Positions 1 through 4,662 of a stretch of DNA of 5,128 nucleotides are shown here, in pieces. The notes under the pieces were generated by a model. The model ran no database searches. It saw only the letters and a list, made by a program, of their open reading frames with translations, and was not told the DNA's origin. Origin of the DNA: Promethearchaeota archaeon CR_4 (GTDB taxonomy: Archaea > Asgardarchaeota > Lokiarchaeia > Sigyniarchaeales > CR-4); NCBI GenBank assembly GCA_001940655.1, contig MBAA01000205.1, positions 689 to 5,816 on the forward strand, read 5' to 3'. Position numbers and translations under genes: made by a program. How positions within the stretch are numbered: the first letter of the stretch is position 1; each line of letters begins with the position of its first letter.

Positions 1-534
1 GCCCAGAGATGGACCAGTTAAGTTGAGCACAATAGTAATTAACTGACTCGAATTCTCGAATTTTGTCAATTGGGAACCGAAATCCGAATAGAGGGATCGG
101 TTCCACTCGGTCCAATTGACATGAGCGATGAAACCAAGATTGTCCGGATTCGACCCGAGTAAAAAGACGAACCCTAAGTCGTTGTTCGTCTCGTTGAGGA
201 TTGTCCAGTTTTCAACCCCGTTTTTATATTTCACTTTCACGTCTAAATAGGCATCGGGTATACCCGCAGGTTCATATGTGCCATTTACCGTGAGTTCGAT
301 TTGACCACCTGCTTCAACGGCGATATTTCCTTTATAAACCCACTCGTTAGTCCAATATTGAAGCGTGTTGTTATTCGAAGGGGCATAATCTTCCATTATG
401 TCATAAATAAGTACTTCGCCCGATTTTATGGCATCGGAATATACTCGTGGGGAAGCTGCGGTCACAAAGTTCGGCGATATCATCGCAAAAAGGATTAATC
501 CAATCCCGATGGTAATAATTTTGTTAGTTTTCAT
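1..534 (-). CDS. Secreted, sequon-rich protein of unknown function (3' end outside window)
   Basis: Reading leftward from an ATG at 534-532, 178 codons are open to the window edge with no stop, so the C-terminus is missing. Residues 1-27 form a signal peptide: K3 and K5, a hydrophobic core at about 6-20, then 'VTAASP' with likely cleavage near A26/A27. The mature part starts with 'SGEVLIYDIMEDY' (38-50) and is rich in aromatic residues and alternating hydrophobic stretches, which suggests an extracellular beta domain. Eight N-X-S/T sequons are visible (N55, N84, N109, N114, N140, N145, N161, N171), as expected of a glycosylated surface protein. The start is supported by GGAG eight bases upstream. 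A palindromic operator-like site and TATA-like boxes lie 65-105 bases upstream, and the same palindrome occurs before the DUF4430 and transporter genes. I do not recognise the family. The coding call is firm; the function is unknown. Confidence 0.85.
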   Translation of the reverse strand, partial: MKTNKIITIGIGLILFAMISPNFVTAASPRVYSDAIKSGEVLIYDIMEDYAPSNNNTLQYWTNEWVYKGNIAVEAGGQIELTVNGTYEPAGIPDAYLDVKVKYKNGVENWTILNETNNDLGFVFLLGSNPDNLGFIAHVNWTEWNRSLYSDFGSQLTKFENSSQLITIVLNLTGPSLG

Positions 535-542
535 GTAGTGTG

Positions 543-550
543 CTCCAACC
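543..550 (-). promoter_or_regulatory. Ribosome binding site of the secreted protein gene
   Basis: On the minus strand the bases read GGTTGGAG, and the terminal GGAG lies eight bases before the ATG at 534-532. It is complementary to the usual 16S 3' end and supports this start. Confidence 0.55.
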
Positions 551-598
551 TATTTCGTGTTTTTTTCAATTCTTTGACTTTAAGACGTAAAATGAAAG

Positions 599-610
599 GT
601 TTAATTTAAA
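599..610 (-). promoter_or_regulatory. TATA-like box for the secreted protein gene
   Basis: The minus strand reads TTTAAATTAAAC, starting immediately after the palindrome at 611-632. An archaeal start about 25 bases downstream would fall near 580 and leave a leader of about 45 bases containing the GGAG. A second candidate, TTTATCTATAGG on the minus strand (626-637), overlaps the palindrome. I cannot tell which is used. Confidence 0.4.
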
Positions 611-632
611 CTATAGGTAAGTTATCCTATAG
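611..632. promoter_or_regulatory. Operator-like palindrome, copy 1
   Basis: The arms CTATAGG (611-617) and CCTATAG (626-632) are perfect inverted repeats separated by eight bases. The 18-base core at 613-630 reads ATAGGTAAGTTATCCTAT. Fifteen of these 18 positions are identical in the second copy at 1239-1256. Shared sequence, symmetry and position next to TATA-like sequence suggest a binding site for a dimeric regulator acting on the secreted protein gene. The regulator is unknown. Confidence 0.6.
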
Positions 633-684
633 ATAAAGACCTAGGAAAAGTCGAATTAGACTATACTGATTTTCCCAGAATTCT

Positions 685-692
685 AAAAAAAA
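685..692 (-). terminator. T-tract terminator after the DUF4430 gene
   Basis: Eight consecutive A on the plus strand are T8 on the minus strand, about 30 bases past the stop codon of the DUF4430 gene. There is no stable GC hairpin in front, so this fits an archaeal oligo-T terminator better than a bacterial hairpin type. It would separate transcription of the two minus-strand genes. Confidence 0.5.
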
Positions 693-722
693 GATTCGTA
701 ATGATCACGTGGGGCCGAATGC

Positions 723-1172
723 TTACCCATAATAGTTCGTAGTGAAGTTCCAATAGATTGTATCTTGTGAGTGCAGCACGTAGGCACATGCCCCGACACT
801 GGCATATTTACCATTGACGTAATACTGCCAAAAGTGCGTGCTATTTTGTAATTGCCCATCGATGCCCGTGATGAAGTAAGCCCCACCACCGTAATCATCG
901 TAAGACATACTGCATTTTTGCGCGGTCGCCGCGTACACGGACCTGTCCGCAGTGGTTGTCCCGGTTAACGTGATCGTTGTCCACGTGCGGGTCGTCCCGT
1001 TGCCATAATTGACTGTCAGTGAGATGTTCGTGATGGGATCCGTGTCTACATTTCCGCCAGTATTACCCCCCGGGATGACGCTGAACACGCTAAATGACTG
1101 CAATACAAGCAATACGCTGCATCCTGCCACGAAACAGGCCAATGAGAGGATAACTTTGTAGTTCTTATTCAA
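723..1172 (-). CDS. Membrane-anchored DUF4430 (transcobalamin C-terminal-like) protein
   Basis: The product has 149 residues. Residues 7-32 are a hydrophobic anchor or uncleaved signal, followed by a Gly/Asn/Asp-rich linker (34-48) and one small beta domain (about 49-147) outside the cell. The C-terminal part 'FITGIDGQLQN...FWQYYVNGKYASVGACAYVL...DTIYWNF' matches the DUF4430 pattern: Gly-rich strand, W-x-Y-x-V-N-G, a G-A turn, then a polar/aromatic last strand. The family is related to the C-terminal domain of transcobalamin/intrinsic factor and often occurs on proteins linked to vitamin capture. C87 and C129 could form a disulfide; N49, N58, N110 and N142 are glycosylation sequons. VAGC at 15-18 resembles a lipobox, but a long hydrophobic run follows, so a membrane anchor seems likelier. 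The start is TTG at 1172; no ATG, GTG or TTG lies in frame between it and the upstream stop. It diverges from the transporter S component, which suggests a joint role in uptake. Binding of cobalamin or any other ligand is unproven. Confidence 0.8.
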   Translation of the reverse strand: MNKNYKVILSLACFVAGCSVLLVLQSFSVFSVIPGGNTGGNVDTDPITNISLTVNYGNGTTRTWTTITLTGTTTADRSVYAATAQKCSMSYDDYGGGAYFITGIDGQLQNSTHFWQYYVNGKYASVGACAYVLHSQDTIYWNFTTNYYG

Positions 1173-1224
1173 GAAAAATCTACCAAGTGCGTGAAAGAAT
1201 TTTACAAAAGATTATTGGGCAACA

Positions 1225-1238
1225 TTGTTTATTAAGAT
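1225..1238 (-). promoter_or_regulatory. TATA-like box for the DUF4430 gene
   Basis: The minus strand reads ATCTTAATAAACAA immediately after the palindrome at 1239-1256. This mirrors the arrangement before the secreted protein gene, where the same palindrome is followed by TTTAAATTAAAC. Transcription would start near 1205, leaving a leader of about 30 bases. Confidence 0.4.
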
Positions 1239-1241
1239 ATA
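1228..1241 (+). promoter_or_regulatory. TATA-like box for the plus-strand operon
   Basis: The AT-rich sequence TTTATTAAGATATA runs into the left arm of the palindrome. A start about 25 bases downstream falls near 1258-1265, giving an almost leaderless message for the TTG at 1272. That fits the absence of a clear Shine-Dalgarno there. A protein bound to the palindrome would block this promoter. Confidence 0.45.
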
Positions 1242-1256
1242 GGTAATATCTCCTAT
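1239..1256. promoter_or_regulatory. Operator-like palindrome, copy 2, in the divergent promoter region
   Basis: The core ATAGGTAATATCTCCTAT has perfect five-base arms ATAGG/CCTAT and a central ATAT. It is symmetric at 14 of 18 positions and identical to copy 1 at 15 of 18. It lies between the DUF4430 gene (start 1172) and the S-component gene (start 1272), overlapping or abutting the TATA-like boxes of both, so one bound regulator could control both directions. Confidence 0.65.
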
Positions 1257-1271
1257 TGTTGGTCGTGTATA

Positions 1272-1937
1272 TTGAACTTGATTCGAGATGACAAAACAAC
1301 TCAAAAGAAACGGCAAGTAAACCTTTCACGCCGTATCGCCCTTGTGGGGGTCTACGCGGCACTAGTGCTTGTCGCCGCATATGTTCTCGTCTATATCCCC
1401 AACGTAGAACTCGTTACATGCCTGTTATTCGTGGGGGGATATTGTTTTGGTATCATAACTGGAAGCTTCATCGCGGTAGTAGTTTCGGTGATTTTCTCTA
1501 ATTTCAATCCCCTAGGATCCACTTTGGCGGCATTTCCACTCCTATTTGTGTTCCAAATCATTTTTTACCTATGCATAGCGATTTTGGGAGGTGTGATTGG
1601 ACAGATGCGCCATCGCCAGCAATTCACTATCTCCCCGAAAACCGCGGTTACTCTCGGTTTGCTCGGTTTTTGTATTACCTTGGCATTTGACATCGGTTCC
1701 ACATTCGCCATGTACCTCCCGATTACCGATGGGAATTGGATCGCAGTTTGGAGTTACTGGGTTGCCGGCATCGTCTTCACCATCCTCCACCTCGCCTTCA
1801 ATCCCCTCGTATTTGCCTTCCTCCTACCCGTGGTGGCAAACGCAATTATTCAAAACTATGGAATTTCATTCGATCACTACAAGACCTCGTCTAGGATTCT
1901 AGAAAAAGGGGACATTCCGAATTCAATAGCTCTTTAA
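1272..1937 (+). CDS. ECF transporter S component-like integral membrane protein
   Basis: The product has 221 residues with a basic N-terminus (KKR, 12-14; RR, 20-21), about six hydrophobic segments (roughly 22-41, 46-60, 62-77, 85-110, 124-150, 157-192) and a hydrophilic tail. The region 'YIPNVELVTCLLFVGGYCFGI' (41-61), the following G-rich helix and 'SNFNPLG' (76-82) resemble the vitamin-binding S components of energy-coupling factor transporters. S components bind the substrate in the membrane and need an EcfT/EcfA module, which is not in this window. The substrate cannot be read from the sequence. The riboflavin genes downstream suggest a flavin or precursor, while the divergent DUF4430 gene could suggest a corrinoid or another vitamin. 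The start is TTG at 1272 (a second TTG is two codons on); no ATG, GTG or TTG lies in frame back to the stop at 1233. The aminohydrolase follows after 24 bases, so this is probably the first gene of an operon. Confidence 0.75.
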   Translation: MNLIRDDKTTQKKRQVNLSRRIALVGVYAALVLVAAYVLVYIPNVELVTCLLFVGGYCFGIITGSFIAVVVSVIFSNFNPLGSTLAAFPLLFVFQIIFYLCIAILGGVIGQMRHRQQFTISPKTAVTLGLLGFCITLAFDIGSTFAMYLPITDGNWIAVWSYWVAGIVFTILHLAFNPLVFAFLLPVVANAIIQNYGISFDHYKTSSRILEKGDIPNSIAL

Positions 1938-1961
1938 ACATCTCTACAGTCGTTCTATCAA

Positions 1962-3143
1962 ATGACGCCAAGTGGGAATATGACGAGCAACCAGTCCCTA
2001 GTGACCAAATATGCAGCTATTGGGGACGAACTCGAGCTGGCCGAAAGTGTATACTTTGAATGGGATGAGAAAGGACTCCTGACGAAAGTAGAGCCGGGAA
2101 ATCCCGGGGGAGATGTCCCGAATGAGCTCGCATTACCGTGTTTCATCAACGCCCACACACACCTGGGAGATTCCTTTGCCAAAGAAGCGGGATTGAATGT
2201 GCCCCTCGAAGATTTAGTCTCCCCACCAAATGGTCTCAAGCATCACCTTTTACGTACGACCCCGCTGGAAGTCATTCGTTCCGGGATGGCCAGTTCCCTG
2301 GAATCAATGCTAGCTGCGGGTACGCAGGTGTTTGGAGACTTCCGTGAAGGGGGGGCGGAGGGGGTCCATCTCCTTAGGTCTCTTCTCAATTTGAACCTTC
2401 CCCAGAGTGCTATTTTCGCCCGTTACCTAGAAAATCTTGAGGAATTGACCCCACTTGCCCCATACCTCGCAGGAATCGGTATTCCATCACCCAACGGGTA
2501 TGACGACCAAGCGTTAGAGGTAATCAACAAGTTTTGCAAAAAATACCATCTCATCTTTGCGACTCATATCTCCGAGATCGAAGACGCCCGAGTAATTTCT
2601 TCATCCAGTTACGGGTTGACAGATGTGGAACGCATACTCCAATTTGATGCCCTCAAACTGCTCGTTCACTTGACCCACATCTCGCCAAAAGAGCTCGACC
2701 TAATTGCTCAAGCAAGAGTTCCTACCGTCCTGTGCCCCCAAAGCAACGTTATTCTCACGGGATGCGCTCCTCCGGTCGAGAGTTTCATAGAGAGAGATAT
2801 CCCCTTCGCGTTAGGGACTGATAACGTCATGGTGAATCCTCCTTCCCTGTGGCGCGAGATCCAATTTGGTTTAAAACTACAGAAAATGCGCCGCCCGGAT
2901 CTCCGTCTCGACCCAAATCAGTGGTTAAAAGCGGTAACTATTCACGGAGCGCGAGCTCTTAATATAGCAACCCAAATGGGATCTCTCGTGGTTGGAAAGC
3001 GAGCGAATTTTTTCACCATCAACCTGTCGTCACTAAATTTATCTCCAAGTGCTTCCCCGTTTGCCACTGTTATCCTGCGAGGAGGAGCGGAGGATATAAA
3101 TGCCGTGCATTTCAACGGAAAGGGGGTGTGGAAGCACGAGTGA
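1962..3143 (+). CDS. Metal-dependent aminohydrolase (cytosine/guanine/SAH deaminase type); candidate riboflavin-pathway deaminase
   Basis: The product has 393 residues, a normal length for the amidohydrolase superfamily, and no signal peptide, so it should be cytosolic. A short N-terminal beta part leads to the metal motif 'PCFINAHTHLGD' (H65, H67). Then come 'ATHISE' (H202, catalytic-type E205), 'LVHLTH' (H236/H239), 'CPQSN' (258-262) and 'ALGTDN' (D287), and a C-terminal beta strand typical of the family's composite domain. The HxH, HxxE, H and D set is that of deaminases acting on purine or pyrimidine rings, where a water activated by one metal replaces an amino group. Substrate is not certain. 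The gene sits between a membrane S component and a reductase of riboflavin synthesis and overlaps the latter by 44 bases. This suggests it removes the 2-amino group from the ribitylamino-pyrimidinone intermediate; salvage of a pterin, guanine or cytosine-like compound is the alternative. The start is ATG 1962, with a second ATG at 1980 possible; neither has a good ribosome binding site. The domain call is firm and the role is inferred. Confidence 0.9.
   Translation: MTPSGNMTSNQSLVTKYAAIGDELELAESVYFEWDEKGLLTKVEPGNPGGDVPNELALPCFINAHTHLGDSFAKEAGLNVPLEDLVSPPNGLKHHLLRTTPLEVIRSGMASSLESMLAAGTQVFGDFREGGAEGVHLLRSLLNLNLPQSAIFARYLENLEELTPLAPYLAGIGIPSPNGYDDQALEVINKFCKKYHLIFATHISEIEDARVISSSSYGLTDVERILQFDALKLLVHLTHISPKELDLIAQARVPTVLCPQSNVILTGCAPPVESFIERDIPFALGTDNVMVNPPSLWREIQFGLKLQKMRRPDLRLDPNQWLKAVTIHGARALNIATQMGSLVVGKRANFFTINLSSLNLSPSASPFATVILRGGAEDINAVHFNGKGVWKHE
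3079..3093 (+). promoter_or_regulatory. Strong ribosome binding site inside the aminohydrolase gene
   Basis: The purine-rich sequence GAGGAGGAGCGGAGG lies within the aminohydrolase reading frame. Its last GGAGG (3089-3093) is six bases before the ATG at 3100, the ideal spacing. It decides the start of the reductase and implies translational coupling of the two genes. Confidence 0.7.
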
Positions 3144-3840
3144 ATGGATCCCCCTTGGCACCCTGCCCGCGAGCCGGCCTTATTTCCTACTCAACGCGGC
3201 AATGACCTTAGACGGGAAAATCGCCACTCGGGGCGGAGATACCAAGTTATCCGACATTGTCGATTGGCATTACGTTCACGGCATTCGGGCGAGAGTAGAC
3301 GCGATAATGGTTGGCGTGAATACGGTACTAAAGGACAATCCTTCGCTCCAGGTGAAATTCCATTCGATCCAAAAGTATCCACGCCGGGTAATAGTGGACA
3401 GTAGAGGCCGAACCCCATTAGACGCAAATGTCATTTGCAGGGACGCGGTACACTATCAGACTATTTTGTGCTGCACGAGGTTGATTGACCCCGAGCGGAA
3501 GCGAGCGTACGAAAATGCCGGCGTGAAAGTCCTTCTCATCAATGATGACGGTCGGGTGGATCCCCTAGCTATGGCGGAAGCATTGTTCGCGGAGGGTATT
3601 CACACAGTCCTCTGTGAAGGCGGGGGATCCCTCAACTGGAGTATACTTGTTGCAGATTTAATCGATGAGATCCGCTTGTTCGTAGCACCAGTTGTCGCGG
3701 GGGGGACGGAGGCAACAGGTCTTTTCGGTGGGAGCGGTTTCGAGACATTGACACAATCCCCCGCTTTCCAACTGCATTCAGTAGAAAAACGGGAAAATTT
3801 TGTGACTTTACGTTATACTAAGATAAAACCCGTAAAATGA
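3100..3840 (+). CDS. arfC: 2,5-diamino-6-ribosylamino-pyrimidinone 5'-phosphate reductase (ArfC/Rib7 type)
   Basis: The product has 246 residues. The RibD C-terminal/dihydrofolate-reductase-like fold begins at 'PYFLLNAAMTLDGKIAT' (27-43) and continues with 'VDAIMVGVNTVLKDNPSL' (66-83), 'PRRVIVDSRGRTP' (94-106), the NAD(P)H-binding 'LCEGGGSLNWSIL' (171-183) and 'DEIRLFVAPVVAGG' (189-202). It reduces the ribosyl side chain to ribityl during riboflavin synthesis, using NAD(P)H in the cytosol. No deaminase domain is attached, unlike bacterial RibD, so it fits the archaeal/fungal order in which reduction precedes deamination. The start at ATG 3100 follows directly on an in-frame TAA and has the best Shine-Dalgarno of the window. 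It adds about 26 residues before the conserved fold and overlaps the upstream gene by 44 bases. No other standard start codon lies in frame before the conserved fold. If the extension is real, it is specific to this lineage. Confidence 0.88.
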   Translation: MPCISTERGCGSTSEWIPLGTLPASRPYFLLNAAMTLDGKIATRGGDTKLSDIVDWHYVHGIRARVDAIMVGVNTVLKDNPSLQVKFHSIQKYPRRVIVDSRGRTPLDANVICRDAVHYQTILCCTRLIDPERKRAYENAGVKVLLINDDGRVDPLAMAEALFAEGIHTVLCEGGGSLNWSILVADLIDEIRLFVAPVVAGGTEATGLFGGSGFETLTQSPAFQLHSVEKRENFVTLRYTKIKPVK

Positions 3841-3975
3841 CCTGTAACAGAACGAAACACATCTACCCAAAACCACGTATGAAATACCCAGAAATAGTAT
3901 AGGTTTTTTAATCACCCTTCTTTTTGTACCTTCAAGGTTAGTGCGAGCAATCTCGTCAGTACGGTGTCTAACAGG
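3841..3975 (+). promoter_or_regulatory. T-rich gap with possible terminator and internal promoter
   Basis: This 135-base gap between the reductase and riboflavin synthase holds a T6 run (3904-3909) and a T5 run (3921-3925) in a pyrimidine-rich stretch, compatible with an archaeal oligo-T terminator for the upstream genes. The sequence TTTTTTAATC (3904-3913) could instead serve as a TATA-like box for ribE, with a start near 3935. One ATAGG half-site (3899-3903) stands beside it, but no CCTAT partner follows. The operon may therefore be split here into two transcripts. Confidence 0.35.
3963..3966 (+). promoter_or_regulatory. Ribosome binding site deciding the ribE start
   Basis: GGTG is complementary to part of the archaeal 16S 3' end and lies nine bases before ATG 3976. 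It overlaps the alternative GTG start at 3964 and so argues against that one. The match is short. Confidence 0.35.
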
Positions 3976-4641
3976 ATGTTTACAGGGATAGTGGAAGAGG
4001 TCGGCCAAGTGGCGCGAAATCAAAGTAGTACCTATGGATTAAAGTTGGTGATTCGCGCCAATGATATAATCTCACAGGTACCAGTGGGAGGAAGCATTGC
4101 TGTCGAAGGAGTGTGTTTAACGATTACAGCAAAGACAAGTGAAGGTTTCATTGCAGATGTGATGCCAGTAACTGCAGCTCACACTACGCTTAGTTTGCTT
4201 CAACCGGGAACGTTCGTGAACTTGGAACGGGCAATGTCTGCCACGGGGAGGTTTGACGGACATATGGTCACAGGACATGTAGATTGCACGGGAGAAATCA
4301 CAACCATTACCGAGAATGGTAATGCCCACCTCATCCAAATTAATATTCCGGCGACCTTTTCGCGATATCTCGTTCCCCAAGGATCTATCGCATTAGACGG
4401 TATTTCCCTCACAATCGTAGATATATTGCCTAGGGCTTTCCTGACATCCATCATCCCACATACGTGGTCTCACACGTCCATCTGCCACAAGCATCCGGGG
4501 TCACGTGTCAATCTTGAATACGACATCATTGCAAAGCACGTTTACCACTACCTCTCCCAACACGCGGAGCAGGACAATTTACTTACTTCGCCCGCACCAG
4601 GTCTCTCGCAGGCGTTGCTAAAAGAACACGGATTCATCTAA
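3976..4641 (+). CDS. ribE: Riboflavin synthase, alpha-chain type
   Basis: The product has 221 residues with two tandem lumazine-binding domains, the usual length for the trimeric bacterial/eukaryotic-type enzyme. It dismutates two molecules of 6,7-dimethyl-8-ribityllumazine to riboflavin and the ribitylamino-pyrimidinedione, the last step of the pathway. Domain 1 (about 1-95) starts with the hallmark 'MFTGIVEEVG' and has 'GVCLTI' and 'VNLERA'. The hinge 'RFDGHMVTGHVD' (about 92-103) leads to domain 2 with 'GSIALDGISLTI', 'SIIPHTWSHTS' and 'VNLEYDIIAKHVYHYL'. A hydrophilic tail ends in 'LKEHGFI', common in the family. ATG 3976 is chosen because the family begins with MFTG; an upstream in-frame GTG at 3964 would add four residues. 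This type differs from the pentameric RibC-type synthase of methanogens, so this organism uses the bacterial-like enzyme beside an archaeal-type reductase. RibB follows after 21 bases. Confidence 0.95.
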   Translation: MFTGIVEEVGQVARNQSSTYGLKLVIRANDIISQVPVGGSIAVEGVCLTITAKTSEGFIADVMPVTAAHTTLSLLQPGTFVNLERAMSATGRFDGHMVTGHVDCTGEITTITENGNAHLIQINIPATFSRYLVPQGSIALDGISLTIVDILPRAFLTSIIPHTWSHTSICHKHPGSRVNLEYDIIAKHVYHYLSQHAEQDNLLTSPAPGLSQALLKEHGFI

Positions 4642-4643
4642 TT

Positions 4644-4652
4644 GGAAAAGGA
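4644..4652 (+). promoter_or_regulatory. Ribosome binding site of ribB
   Basis: The sequence GGAAAAGGA lies just after the ribE stop, with its last base ten bases before ATG 4663. It supports this ATG over the in-frame TTG at 4642, which overlaps the motif itself. Confidence 0.45.
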
Positions 4653-4662
4653 CACGAGTCAA

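Noticed and set aside
301..498. Open frame on the plus strand across the left part
   Set aside because: It lies opposite the signal-peptide and mature region of the well-supported minus-strand secreted protein, has no recognisable motif and no ribosome binding site.
1119..1128. Lipobox VAGC in the DUF4430 protein
   Set aside because: The cysteine at residue 18 is followed by a further long hydrophobic stretch, so an uncleaved membrane anchor is likelier than a lipoprotein.
1173..1271. FMN or cobalamin riboswitch before the transporter operon
   Set aside because: Only 99 bases separate the divergent starts, the expected leader is about 10 bases, and no conserved riboswitch core is visible.
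3100..3180. Frameshift fusion of aminohydrolase and reductase
   Set aside because: Both proteins have natural ends: the aminohydrolase closes with the typical terminal beta strand and the reductase has its own strong ribosome binding site.
3144..3404. Open frame starting with ATG directly at the aminohydrolase stop
   Set aside because: Its TGA/ATG junction looks like a coupled start, but the translation is Arg/Pro-rich without family features. The overlapping frame from 3100 encodes the clear reductase fold.
3899..3916. Third copy of the palindrome
   Set aside because: Only the ATAGG half is present; the position where CCTAT should lie reads TCACC.
3964..3975. GTG start adding four residues to riboflavin synthase
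   Set aside because: The family begins with MFTG at ATG 3976, and the only ribosome-binding match overlaps the GTG.
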